Below are positions 32,331 through 42,691 of a stretch of DNA of 64,000 bases, one piece after another. Made by a program: the position numbers and the translations under genes. This DNA comes from Micropterix aruncella (taxonomy: Eukaryota > Arthropoda > Insecta > Lepidoptera > Micropterigidae): assembly GCA_944548615.1 (NCBI GenBank), contig OX155962.1, positions 1,638,930 through 1,702,929 of the forward strand. Reading direction: 5' to 3'. Under the pieces are notes generated by a model. It ran no database searches, was not told where the DNA came from, and was given only the letters and a program-made list of their open reading frames with translations. Every line of letters starts with the position of its first letter. Positions within the stretch are counted from its first letter, which is position 1.

Positions 32331-34366
32331 ATAAAGAAAATTCTGCCATGAATTACGATCCTTCGATTTCTTACAAGGACGATCGTATAGTATCAATAGG
32401 TACTATGTCAGTAGTGTGTGAACATTGCTTGGCATTGAAATTCAAGGACGAATCGAAAGGCATGTGTTGCTTACAAGGAAAAGTCAAATTAGAAGAAGTT
32501 CTCCCTCCACCTGAACCACTTCACTCTCTTCTTACGGGTGATCATCAGAAATCCAAGCAATTCATGCGCAATATACGCCGTTATAATAACGCATTTCAAA
32601 TGACCTCTTTTAAGAGTAAGCAAGTCGTTGAGCGTGGGTTCATGCCTACATTTAAAATTCAAGGGCAAGTGTACCACTTAGCTGGGAGCTTGCTACCACT
32701 TCGACCCGATGATCACAAATTTCTGCAAATATATTTTATTGCAGATCCAGATACACAAGCATCTACGCGGTGTACAAGTGTTGCACAGCCAATTGATAGA
32801 GATTTGATTAGATCTCTCCAAGATATGTTACATTCTCATAATTGCTACATACAGTCTTTCAAAACTGCGATTGAGAGTGTTCCAGCAGATACTCCTGACT
32901 TTAATATCGTAATCCATGCAAATAAAGTTCCTGTTGGAGGACACAGAGGACGATACAATGCGCCTTCCACGAGTGAAGTAGCAGTGGTGATAGCTGGACA
33001 GCAATTTGACAAAAGAGATATTGTATTGCATAGTCGTGATGATAATTTGCAAAAAATTTCAGAGTTACACAGATCTTATGACAGCTTACAATATCCTTTG
33101 ATGCTATGTCGTGGAGAAAATGGTTATGCCATTAATATTTCTCAAGTTGACCCAATCGGTGGTACACCTCTGCGTAAAACAGTGTCATGTATGAACTACT
33201 ATTGCTACCGTATAATGACAAGACGTAACAATTTCAATACTTTGCTTAGATATGGAATGTTAACAAACCAATACTTGGTAGATCAATATGCGAAAATTGA
33301 ATCTGAGAGATTGGCCTACATCCGTAGTAATCAAACTAAATTGAGAGCTGAAAATTACGTTCATCTTCAGGATGCTTTACAGGCGAATGAACACCGCAAC
33401 GGCATTGGGCAGTTGGTTATACTACCTTCATCATTCACAGGTGGACCTCGATATTTACACGAAAAATCGCAAGACGCCATGACTTACGTAAGAAATTACG
33501 GCAAACCTGATTTATTTATAACTGCAACATGTAACCCAAATTGGCCGGAAATCAAAGAAAATATTAACACCAATTTAACTCCACAAGACAGGTACGATAT
33601 AGTTAACAGAGTCTTCCATTTAAAAGTACAGAAACTCCTGCACCTCATTAACAAGTCTCATATATTCGGTCCGCCGCGCTGTCATATGTACACAATAGAA
33701 TGGCAGAAACGTGGCTTGCCACATGTACACCTGTTGGTATGGTTAGTGAACAAAATTAGACCAATCCAAATTGACAGGGTTATTTCAGCTGAATTACCGG
33801 ATAAAGATGAAGATCCTATCCTGTACGAAATCGTAAAGAAACATATGGTACACGGCCCTTGCGGGACTTTAAACCCGAATTCTCCATGTATGCGAGATTC
33901 TAAATGCAGCAAAAAATTTCCGAAGTCGTTCCAAACTCAAACAAGTACTAGCGATGACGGATATCCCAAATATCGTCGACGATCGCCAGAACAGGGTGGG
34001 CAAAATGCTACCGTCCGAAACCATGATATTGATAACCGATGGATCGTTCCCTATAATCCGCTCCTTTTGAAAATTTTTGATGCCCACATCAACGTAGAGT
34101 TGTGCAATTCAATAAAGTCAATTCAATATGTTACTAAGTACATTAATAAAGGCAGTGATCAAGCCACTTTCAGCATACAATCACCAAATGAAGTGGAAAA
34201 ATATCAGTCTGGACGTTACATCTGCAGCTCTGAAGCTGTATGGAGGATTTTATCATTCGAAGTGCACGACCGGGCTCCCACAATTGTCCACCTTGCAGTT
34301 CATTTAGAAAATGGACAAAGAGTATATTTCACAGAGAAGTATATTTCATATACAAGAAGTTGTTAA
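32327..34366 (+). CDS. Helitron Rep (HUH endonuclease) domain
   Basis: The 679-residue frame starts with MNKENSAMNYDPSISYKDD, then a Cys-containing zinc-finger-like segment (CEHCLALKFKDESKGMCC). The Helitron-like domain and the Rep nuclease follow. The nuclease contains the metal-binding HUH motif HVHLL at residues 466-470 (GLPHVHLLVWL), and the catalytic tyrosine pair at Y601 and Y605 in QYVTKYINKGSDQ. Rep nicks DNA and starts rolling-circle transposition. The frame ends at 34366 just after the Rep core, before the helicase, which lies in another frame starting with an overlap at 34311. The start codon is uncertain because the leader is broken. Confidence 0.85.
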   Translation: MNKENSAMNYDPSISYKDDRIVSIGTMSVVCEHCLALKFKDESKGMCCLQGKVKLEEVLPPPEPLHSLLTGDHQKSKQFMRNIRRYNNAFQMTSFKSKQVVERGFMPTFKIQGQVYHLAGSLLPLRPDDHKFLQIYFIADPDTQASTRCTSVAQPIDRDLIRSLQDMLHSHNCYIQSFKTAIESVPADTPDFNIVIHANKVPVGGHRGRYNAPSTSEVAVVIAGQQFDKRDIVLHSRDDNLQKISELHRSYDSLQYPLMLCRGENGYAINISQVDPIGGTPLRKTVSCMNYYCYRIMTRRNNFNTLLRYGMLTNQYLVDQYAKIESERLAYIRSNQTKLRAENYVHLQDALQANEHRNGIGQLVILPSSFTGGPRYLHEKSQDAMTYVRNYGKPDLFITATCNPNWPEIKENINTNLTPQDRYDIVNRVFHLKVQKLLHLINKSHIFGPPRCHMYTIEWQKRGLPHVHLLVWLVNKIRPIQIDRVISAELPDKDEDPILYEIVKKHMVHGPCGTLNPNSPCMRDSKCSKKFPKSFQTQTSTSDDGYPKYRRRSPEQGGQNATVRNHDIDNRWIVPYNPLLLKIFDAHINVELCNSIKSIQYVTKYINKGSDQATFSIQSPNEVEKYQSGRYICSSEAVWRILSFEVHDRAPTIVHLAVHLENGQRVYFTEKYISYTRSC

Positions 34367-36476
34367 TAACCCGCGGGATACAACATTGACAGCATTCTTC
34401 AAGTTATGTGCTCAAGATGATTTCGCGAAAACACTGACGTATGACAGAGTTCCAGGTTACTATACATGGAACCAGAGTTCTAAAACTTTTCAACGGCGAA
34501 AACAAGGTACTGCGGTTGATGGTTTCCCCGGAGTAAAAAAAACGGATGCTCTTGGCAGAGTCTACGTGGTTCATCCCAACAACAGCGAATGCTTTTATCT
34601 GAGAATGTTATTGCATATTGTAAAAGGCCCGACATCCTTTGCACACCTAAGAACTGTACAAGGTGTTGTTTACAATACTTATCAAGCAGCATGCAAAGCT
34701 ATGGGGCTCTTGGAAAACGATTTTCACTGGGAAAACACATTATCAGAAGCAGCTGTTTGTAGTTCAGCTACATCATTAAGATATTTATTTGCCGTCATAG
34801 TAGTGTTTTGTCAAGTAACTGATTCTGTTAATCTATGGAATAAATTTCAAGAAAATATGGCCAGTGATATTCTGATTCGGCGACGGCGAGAGTTAAACTC
34901 AGATGATGTACAATATGATCAAAACATATTTGACGAAGCATTATTGGAATTGAACAAAGTAGTGCAATTACTTTCGGGTATATCGATCAAGGATTTTGGG
35001 CTGCCGATGCCAGCTAATACTACTAACTCAGATTTAACTAACAGTGCCGAATACACAAGAGAAACATCATACGATCAAACGAGACTTTTACAAAATATAG
35101 CTCAAGATGAGCCACGATTAAACATCGATCAGAAAAAAGTATTCACTGCATTACTATCAACAATTGATAACAATGAAGGGAAATTGTTTTTCCTTGATGC
35201 CCCAGGAGGTACAGGAAAAACATTTTTAATCAATCTGCTTTTAAAAAAAGTGAGATCTATCGGAAAAATTGCGTTAGCTGTTGCGTCATCCGGCATTGCC
35301 GCTACGCTTTTGGAAGGAGGCCGAACCGCACACTCCACATTCAAGCTCCCGCTGAAAATCGCCACCGATGATAATAACAGCGTCTGTAGTGTTTCTAAAC
35401 AGAGCAATACAGGAAAATTGATGCGTGACTGCTCATTAATAGTCTGGGACGAAGCTACCATGTCAAACAAGACGTCTGTGGAAGCACTGGATAGGACAAT
35501 GCTCGATTTGCGCAACAAAAATTCACCTATGGGTCGATGTACAATTCTGTTCTCAGGAGATTTCCGTCAAATCCTACCAGTTGTGACTCGAGGAACACGT
35601 GCTGACGAAATAAATGCTTGCCTAAAAAGATCCAACCTTTGGCCACATGTCAATAAATTAAAGCTTAAAACTAATATGAGGGTTTCGTCATCTTCACGTG
35701 AGAACAGGCTATTTCCAGAGATGCTGCTAAAAGTTGGCAATGGAGAGTTAACACAAAGTGAGGGAAGGATTGACCTAGAAAACCTTTGCGTTTTGATAGA
35801 CAACATCCAAGAGTTAGTCAACAATGTCTATCCTGACATTGATAACATAAGTTATAAGACAATATCTTGGTTTAAAGAAAGAGCGATTCTGTCACCAACT
35901 AACGAACAAGTAGATAAAGTAAATAACTTGATTCTTTCAAAGATTGATGCGCCGACGAAAATATACTACTCGGTCGATACTGTTCTCGATTTGGAAGAAG
36001 CTGTTCATTTTCCTACAGAATTTCTAAACTCTTCGAACCCGTCTGGACTCCCTCCTCACAAAATGGTGTTGAAAGTAGGTTGTCCTGTTATTTTATTAAG
36101 AAACCTGAATCCACCTAAACTTTGCAATGGCACGCGTTTGCTGGTAAAATCATTGAAAACTTTCATAATAGAGTGCACAATACTCACAGGATGTGGTACC
36201 GGAGAAGATGTATCGATTCCCCGAATCCCTCTGATACCATCGGATTTACCCTTCCAATTTAAACGTTTACAGTTTCCGGTAAAGACATCTTTTGCAATGA
36301 CCATTAATAAATCACAGGGTCAAACCTTCAACGTTGCAGGCTTAGATTTGAGCGTTGACTGTTTTTCACATGGACAACTGTATGTCGCTCTTTCGAGAGT
36401 GACCTCCGGAGAAAACATGTTTGTATTGTCTAATGACAAGAAAGCTGTGAACGTTGTTTATAAAGACATTCTGTAA
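34311..36476 (+). CDS. Helitron Pif1-like helicase domain
   Basis: The 721-residue frame encodes the SF1B helicase half of the Helitron protein. It begins with residues linking Rep to helicase (TAFFKLCAQDDFAKTLTYDR). It then has Walker A at about 297-304 (APGGTGKT), Walker B IVWDEATMS, GDFRQILPVV, and C-terminal motifs MTINKSQGQTF and LYVALSRVTSG. These fit Pif1-family motifs I to VI. Its first codons overlap the end of the Rep frame in another frame, so this is probably one protein separated by a local insertion near 34320-34355. The native start is inside the Rep frame, so the first methionine is artificial. Confidence 0.88.
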   Translation: MDKEYISQRSIFHIQEVVNNPRDTTLTAFFKLCAQDDFAKTLTYDRVPGYYTWNQSSKTFQRRKQGTAVDGFPGVKKTDALGRVYVVHPNNSECFYLRMLLHIVKGPTSFAHLRTVQGVVYNTYQAACKAMGLLENDFHWENTLSEAAVCSSATSLRYLFAVIVVFCQVTDSVNLWNKFQENMASDILIRRRRELNSDDVQYDQNIFDEALLELNKVVQLLSGISIKDFGLPMPANTTNSDLTNSAEYTRETSYDQTRLLQNIAQDEPRLNIDQKKVFTALLSTIDNNEGKLFFLDAPGGTGKTFLINLLLKKVRSIGKIALAVASSGIAATLLEGGRTAHSTFKLPLKIATDDNNSVCSVSKQSNTGKLMRDCSLIVWDEATMSNKTSVEALDRTMLDLRNKNSPMGRCTILFSGDFRQILPVVTRGTRADEINACLKRSNLWPHVNKLKLKTNMRVSSSSRENRLFPEMLLKVGNGELTQSEGRIDLENLCVLIDNIQELVNNVYPDIDNISYKTISWFKERAILSPTNEQVDKVNNLILSKIDAPTKIYYSVDTVLDLEEAVHFPTEFLNSSNPSGLPPHKMVLKVGCPVILLRNLNPPKLCNGTRLLVKSLKTFIIECTILTGCGTGEDVSIPRIPLIPSDLPFQFKRLQFPVKTSFAMTINKSQGQTFNVAGLDLSVDCFSHGQLYVALSRVTSGENMFVLSNDKKAVNVVYKDIL

Positions 36477-36693
36477 TATGTTGTAAAAATAAAATAAATA
36501 GTTAAAAATGTAAAAAGTAAATAAGTAAAAATGTAGTGTATGAATTTAGATATTCCAAAGATAGCAGGAAATCTTCACGGTATAGGGAAATGGGGATTGT
36601 TTTACTCCAAATTTAACGCATGCGGGCCACGGGCAGTAATGAATAAATCAAAACTACTGGATCGATTTTAATCACATAGGCTATATATTTTAT

Positions 36694-36721
36694 ACCCGTG
36701 CGAAGCCAGAGCGGGCCGCTA
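36694..36721 (+). repeat. Second Helitron-type 3' terminus
   Basis: ACCCGTGCGAAGCCAGAGCG and GGCCGCTAT repeat the final hairpin (36778-36806) with changes, and end in CTAT instead of CTAG. It may be an older 3' end overtaken by a newly captured terminus. Confidence 0.55.
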
Positions 36722-36777
36722 TGTTTTTATATACAACGTTCACAGTTTTTCTGTACTGTATTTAGTATCAGCATTGC

Positions 36778-36806
36778 ACCCGTGCGAAGCCGGGGCGGGT
36801 CGCTAG
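36778..36806 (+). terminator. Helitron 3' terminal hairpin
   Basis: ACCCGTGCGAAGCCGGGGCG continues to GGT and CGCTAG. The ACCCG/CGGGT stem just before CTAG is the usual transposition-termination hairpin of Helitrons. Confidence 0.8.
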
Positions 36807-36809
36807 TAG

Positions 36810-37780
36810 TCAATAAAATGGAAAAAATGTCAAGCTAAATGAAGAAAATCAATACAGAAATTTTCAATAACCTGTCTTGAAATTACAAAGTGTTAAGATA
36901 AGAAGTCTTAAGATAACGTCACTTAAGTGTTTGTGTAAATATCATTTCCAAAAATCTTTAATTCAGTAAAAATCTTTAATTCTTAATAAAGAAGTAACTG
37001 ATTTTGTGTTACCTCTTACTTTGTTTTGCTCTGTGGATTAATCTGCAATCAATTTGGGTTAATCCATGAGAGTGTTTCCTAACTTTAAGAAATAAGAAAT
37101 CAGGTTATCAAATTCCTTTGAGCACATTATATTTGTAATAAACCACTTATATATACAAAGTTATGCAAGAATTCGGGCTTGTGATAATGTATATTCCCTG
37201 ATGACATTACGGTAACGCAAATATTTCCGGCATCTATTTTAGGATGCCAACGTCATCCATCATCATGTCTTCAACTTTGGCAAACACAGAATACATATAG
37301 TCTAATGGTCTAATATTTGCTAAAATAATACGTTTGTGGATAACAGTGTCAACGTATCCAAGGGGTTACTGCGCCTAAACTTTCCTCGTTTTTATTTCAT
37401 TTGCGATTAAGTCTTGGTGTATTCTAATCAATATAAAATTTCATAACTCCCACATACGATACGTAAAGATTGACATACTCGTCTGGCATATAATTGTAAT
37501 CCATACAAAATTTTTACTCTCTATTTTTGAAGTCTATTCAGAGAATTATCGCTATTATACTCATTGTATTCATGCAGCTTAATGGCACTATATAGTGGGA
37601 TTTACGCCCTCACGTATTGGTAAGCTCTTGAAAGGTGAAGCAGACAGTCAATATCATTACACATTAATCTGGATTATGGAAATCTTTTCGCGGGATTGAA
37701 AAAAAGCGAATTACTAGTAGCATTTTACGAATACGAAAAGATATTGAAAGCTGAAAGTTTAGACTTAGCTATATTATATT
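36810..37780. other. AT-rich spacer
   Basis: No gene was recognised. Confidence 0.5.
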
Positions 37781-37789
37781 ATGCTGAAG

Positions 37790-39000
37790 TAAGGTCTGCC
37801 CAATCCCAGAGCTAATGGGCCCTGTTGCAGTATGGCTACTAAGACCCATGTGTAGGGTCGGCCAAACGCACGGGTCAACGGTCTGCGCACCGTGCGGCGT
37901 AAGCCAATCGACTGTGCACTCTGACTAACAACTTGGGTTGTCGACTACAGCGGGCGAGCCCGTCACCACAGGAAGTTTTACCGATTAGTCCTTCTATCTC
38001 CCTGGAGTGAGCGTAGAAGACTTGGGACAAAACAGTCCACCATGTAGCTACACCACAACCCGTTAGAGACCAACGCCTTACCGCGAGATAGCCAATAATG
38101 TTACCTGGCGGGCGACACTCGCGCCCTAACTACCAATTGTGACCAGATTTCTCCGGTCTCTCGATTGGTTCCGAGTTCGAGGTCGCTTGCGCGGTCCTCT
38201 CCCTTACGAAGCGGTGAAACGGTGTATACCGAATCTGTCGCGGACCACGGCGTCCTTTGCCCGGCTTTCACCCAGGATCGGATGGCCGATGGTCATTTCA
38301 AGAGCAGTCGCCGTAAGGTACGCAACCACCCCCGCTCTATAGGAAACCGTACAGCTTCCAGACTCCCCCGACTGTTTTGGCCGGATATCTCCGCCCCCCA
38401 AACTGGTCGCGGATTCGAAGTCGCTTGCACAGTATCTACCTGATGTAGGCGATAATTCACTTTAAATATATCACTGACCGAGGCACCCTTTGACCGCCAT
38501 TGTCGCTTGGGATCGGGTAGCCAATGGATCGTTTAAAGGAGTGATAATATCAGGTCAATAACTAGCCCCACTTCCATAAGAGACATACATCTCCCGGCCA
38601 CCCTGGTTATTCGCCGGATGGACAGCGTGTCTAGCAAACCGAACCGTAAACTAACCGTCCGAGGTATTACCTTGAATCCGGGATCTTTTGATCCTAACCG
38701 CTTTCGACTGCTCACAGCGGCCCTGCTAGGCTAAGTCCCTCCACCAGGAGGCTACCAGGTAGGAGTTAAACCGTGAGTTAGGCAGGCCTGATGATATAAA
38801 AATTGGCCGACATCACCAGCAGCACTGAACCATTAGGAACCAAATAATATTGTACCGGGTCGACTATCACTATCACCTGTTTGATGAAATTACATAATTC
38901 TGCTGCAAGCCCCGCCTCTGCGCCCCGCCTCGGCTTATCGACCAACCTCAGACTTGCCACACTTCGTAACGTCTGTACGCTGGCACCGGCCATCTCCTAC
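37790..39000. repeat. GC-rich island with internal repeat of about 240 bp
   Basis: This GC-rich stretch contrasts with its surroundings. Motifs recur about 235-240 bp apart: AGTTCGAGGTCGCTTGCGCG near 38178 and GATTCGAAGTCGCTTGCACA near 38412, and AGGATCGGATGGCCGATGG near 38273 and GGGATCGGGTAGCCAATGG near 38509. A resembling piece (GAGGAGGCTACTGAATAAGA, near 44321) suggests a dispersed element. Open frames here lack domains. It could be the 5' part of the LINE at 39083, but that is unproven. Confidence 0.4.
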
Positions 39001-39082
39001 ACGCGCCTATTTTTATTATCCCATATAAATACAATTTTAACTATAGCCTACATTGCACATAAAATAAAATGTTCAGAAAAAG

Positions 39083-39628
39083 GTGCGAATCCTTGGATAT
39101 ATTTTCAAAGAACTGAGGAATATTGTGGATTCCAAACCGCTAACAACTGTTTATCATGGTTTATGTAAATCGCAAATTACTTACGGTATAATTGGATGGG
39201 GTGGATGTGGTAAAACCCTGCTAGAGCCATTGCAAGGTGCGCAGAAATGTATACTCAAAATTATTCTCCGCAGACCATATCGCCATCCCAGCAATGAACT
39301 TTATGTGGAAGCTAAAGTTCTTGATTGTAGGCAACTTTTTTTAAAAACTGCCCTCTTAAAGCTATTTTTGGACAATAATTCAAATTTAGGAATAATTCAG
39401 AACCGAAGACCAACAAGACAAGTTTTAGAAAATAGCTTAATAATACCCCGGATGAAAACATCATTTAGACAAAGACATTACTCTTTAATTACGCCGAGAT
39501 TTTACAATCTGTTCAATATGGAAATAAAACTGAATTTGACATTTAGGGTATTTAAAAATAAATTAAAGGAATGGTTCTCGAGTCATGACAGGCTAACCAT
39601 ACATCAAATGTTAGAAATTATAGTTTAA
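39083..39628 (+). pseudogene. LINE C-terminal fragment
   Basis: The 181-residue frame contains SQITYGIIGWGGCGKTLLEP, QGAQKCILKIILRRPYRHPS, TSFRQRHYSLITPRFYNLF and a tail with FKNKLKEWF. This is the C-terminal part of a Jockey/CR1-type polyprotein, after the reverse transcriptase catalytic core. The motif FRQRHYSLITPR is shared with the remnant at 26.6 kb. The frame is open, but no YADD or endonuclease exists upstream. AT-rich 3' untranslated sequence continues to about 39960. Confidence 0.7.
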
Positions 39629-39977
39629 TAAAACTTAGGTGCACACATTATTAATATGTTTTTAAAAAGTATGTATGTTGATAATATTTTAACATTCAAC
39701 TAATTACCATTCATTCATTTTGTTTGTTATATATTGTTTTGACATGAATTGTACTTTATATTATATCAATTTTTATATTTCTTAACATATATTTAATATT
39801 ACTTATTGACTTATTTTTTTTTTTTTATAGATTTATCTTACTTATTACTTTAGTTTTATGTAAACTCTCTGATTGTCTCTCTCTATGTGATCCTTTTTTT
39901 TTTGAGGATCGTATTTTAGTGCAATTTAGTTTTATGAGCATTTTAATAAAACTTTTACATAATTTATTATAAAATTA

Positions 39978-40115
39978 TAGTCCTGTCCATCCTAGAACGG
40001 GCTAGTCCCAGTTGGGTGACAGAATCAAATAAGCAAAAGGTTAAGGTTTTGCCATTCGGTTCCTGTTATTTTTATAATCAAAAGCAATGTTTTATAGTAA
40101 TTAATTCTTAAATAG
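39978..40115 (+). repeat. Dispersed repeat, twin of 4330-4470
   Basis: It shares CCTAGAACGGGCTAGT and CAGTTGGGTGACAGAATCAA with the 4.3 kb copy, and continues to TAATTAATTCTTAAAT. Confidence 0.65.
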
Positions 40116-40425
40116 GTAAATAAAATAATAAAAATAAAAGCCGATGGTCATTAGGAAAATAAGTAAATAATTTTTGGGATTTTACTACTCCACTGTAGGC
40201 CCAGTGGGTTGGTAAAATCCCATATTGAAATGGCACTTCTCCGAAACTGATAATTATATGTGCGTTTAGATTAGGTATATATAAAAAAAGGAAAATTATT
40301 AGTAGGTGTATATACAATTATATATGTTTTATTTTCCCGGCCCACCAACTGACGAGGAGAGAAAGTATTGTGAATGCGCCAATTTTTTTTTCGAGATGAT
40401 GACAGAAATGTCTATTTTGAGCCCC
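40116..40425. other. AT-rich spacer
   Basis: No gene was recognised. Confidence 0.45.
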
Positions 40426-40429
40426 TCTG

Positions 40430-40575
40430 AGACGATTAAGCGTTTGTGTGCCTTTGTGTATGTGTGTGTGTGTATATTCCTCCACGATAGAGCCCATCTG
40501 CTCAATCCGATTGAGCTGATATTTGACATGCAGGCATCATTTAATCATGACAAGAGTTGAAAATGGTTGAAAAAA
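40430..40575 (-). repeat. Dispersed repeat, inverted relative to 23560-23830
   Basis: It contains TATTCCTCCACGATAGAGC, CAATCCGATTGAGCTGATAT and CATTTAATCATGACAAGAGT, the inverted counterparts of motifs at 23.69-23.77 kb. A short GT tract lies at 40459-40473. Confidence 0.6.
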
Positions 40576-40579
40576 GTTA

Positions 40580-41340
40580 TGGTTGCCATCAGTCAACCAG
40601 GCAGCGCACTGCTCATATATCGATCTCGAAAATTTCGACTTATAGACGAAAAACTTTGTACACAGACGTCTTGTTGGGCCAAAATAATATTGAATTTTCG
40701 GCGGTCAGTATATTTGCGTAAACGATTGAATCAAACGTGTTTAATGCGTTGTATTCTCACTATCCGCGCTCGTCGACGAACGATTCGAGTGATTGACTCT
40801 CGATAAATTCGACGTTTCATCAGAGTTCCTCATGTGAAAAATTAACATCACGCTCAAATTCTTCCATAGGTACTTGGCTCCTTGCCGGGAAAGTTTTGGG
40901 GTTACACAGCCTTTTTTTAAATTGCCCTCTAATAGTACAGCAGGACTCTTCTAGAGTAAAGTTTTCTAACGTCGAGTACGTTTGTTTTTGCATATTTGCT
41001 CCTCCCTTGTTCACAAACAAATTCTCTGCTTTGTAACAAAGGATTTATTATTTGTACGAACAACGAGACATTCAATTATAAGTAACTGAAATCGGAAAGG
41101 TCTTTCCGGTTAAATAAAGCAGTAGGCAAAGTGAACCGTAAGCCAGCGAGATCCCTCGACTGGGGTTTTAACAGCCTTTTGATGAGAGATCAAAGTCACG
41201 AAAGCTGATTCCGCCTCTGGGATACACAGCAACGGCGATTCTGCCTTTAATATACTAATAGGGGTTTCTGTAAACACTCGACTAGTGCCAAGCTCTCAAG
41301 ACTCAAGACTCCTAACGTTACCAGATGAAAATTGATAATT
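40580..41340. other. Spacer, no gene seen
   Basis: Short open frames (40567-40806) have no recognisable domain. The 41100-41300 segment is richer in GC but unclassified. Confidence 0.45.
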
Positions 41341-41343
41341 ACT

Positions 41344-41775
41344 TACATTAGCGAATTATTTTATTTTATTTGTAATAATGGAGCTTACCCCTCTCTTTCT
41401 CTCTCTTTCGTTTGGTGTGTATATTGTAAATTATGCGGTTATATGATAATTTGGTAAAATTTATTTTATTTTTCACTTTGTTTATCTTTTTATTACTGAA
41501 TAGTTGTTTTATTGTCATGATATCACTAGTCTCTCGAACTTGTCTAAAGTGTATCTAAACTTATTGTTTAGTACTTTAACGGACAGAACGCCATATTACG
41601 TCGTACGTTAATATGAGTGCTTTGACAGAAATTAATTGATAGCTACATTCATTAGTGCATAATTTTATTTTTTTGTAATGATGGAGCTTAACCAACCCCC
41701 CCCTCCCTTCTTTCTCTCTTTCTTTTGGTGTGTATTTTGTAAGTCATGCGATTACATGATAATTTGGCAAAATTT
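41344..41775 (+). repeat. Local duplicated repeat
   Basis: TAATAATGGAGCTTACCCCT with TTTCGTTTGGTGTGTATATT (41370-41420) recurs as GATGGAGCTTAACCAACCCC with TTTTGGTGTGTATTTTGTAA (41675-41725). A second part, 41500-41640 (AGTTGTTTTATTGTCATGAT, CGAACTTGTCTAAAGTGTAT), recurs at 43003-43130 next to the Penelope palindrome. Confidence 0.6.
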
Positions 41776-41861
41776 ACTTATCATTTTATCAGTAGAGACT
41801 CGCCTAACAACAATATTATGGCTACGTATATCTATCTATCTATCTAAAATACGGCATTATA

Positions 41862-42212
41862 ATGTGGGCAACTCAAGTCCAACGAATATTCAAAATACAG
41901 AAGTCCTGTGTTCGACTTTTAAACGGAGTAGCGCCAGACACTTCCTGCAGGCCACTCTTCACTAGCATGTCTATGTTGACTGTGCCCTCTCTGTATATAC
42001 TGGAATATTGTGAATTCATTAAAAATAATCCCGATATCTACTCCTTACGAAGAGATGTACATTCAAGGGCTACGAGGAATAGAAACCTCATAAATGGTCC
42101 CTCAGTGAGGATAGAAATGTGTAAAAAGGGACGTGAGTTCTGTTGTATTAAATATTTTAACGCTATTCCACAAAACATCAAATCAATGCAACAACCAGGA
42201 TTCAGACATTAA
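41862..42212 (+). pseudogene. LINE C-terminal fragment
   Basis: The frame reads QVQRIFKIQKSCVRLLNGVA, then MLTVPSLYILEYCEFIKNNP, HSRATRNRNLI and FNAIPQNIKSM. The VPSLYI-E---F and F--IP--IK blocks are typical of Jockey/CR1 C-termini. The reverse transcriptase core is absent. The frame ends in KYFNAIPQNIKSMQQPGFRH, shortly before the family's usual FK-KLK motif, probably because of a frameshift. Confidence 0.6.
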
Positions 42213-42214
42213 AG

Positions 42215-42678
42215 CACTGGCTCAAAAATAAATGCTATTACAGCGTGAATGACTTTTCAAACGATAATGACAAATAAATAATATAACATATTTTTATTGT
42301 AATTCTCCAACATTTTAAACTTTAAACATTTATATTTAATTCTAGCTCTAAATCTGAAAAACCGTAAATAACCGAATAATTCCAGTTTGACATTTTAATT
42401 TAAAACAAACTGACATTTGATTTATATATAGTAATGGAAATTTACTAAATTTGTAGATACTACTTCTAATTATTATTTTGTTAATACCTATGTCTAAAAC
42501 GTAATACTTTTCGGATTTGTTTTCCTTCAACTTCGAAGAAAACATATATTTAATTATAGAAAAATACATATTGTACGCCTGATTGGTAAACTGTATAGCA
42601 CATTTAATAATACCTATCCATTTTGTACGACCGACTTACAGTTCACAATAACGAATTATTATTATTATTATTACTGAA
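42215..42678. other. AT-rich spacer
   Basis: No gene was recognised. A (TTA)n tract precedes the palindrome at about 42656-42672. Confidence 0.45.
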
Positions 42679-42691
42679 CAGTTGTTTTATT

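Larger units (their letters stand above)
30640..36806 (+). mobile_element. Autonomous-type Helitron, both ends visible
   Basis: The 5' end is A|TCACTACATAGTATAAAAC and the 3' end GGGGCGGGTCGCTAG|T, giving TC...CTAG ends between A and T, with a hairpin (ACCCG...CGGGT) at 36778-36800. The 6167-bp interior has a TATA-type promoter, a Rep frame and a Pif1-like helicase frame. Both reading frames are long and mostly clean, but the N-terminal leader and the Rep/helicase junction are disrupted. The copy is therefore probably recently inactivated. Confidence 0.9.

Noticed and set aside
38139..38443. Overlapping open frames in the GC-rich island
   Set aside because: GC-rich sequence has few stops. 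No domain or homology pattern is visible.
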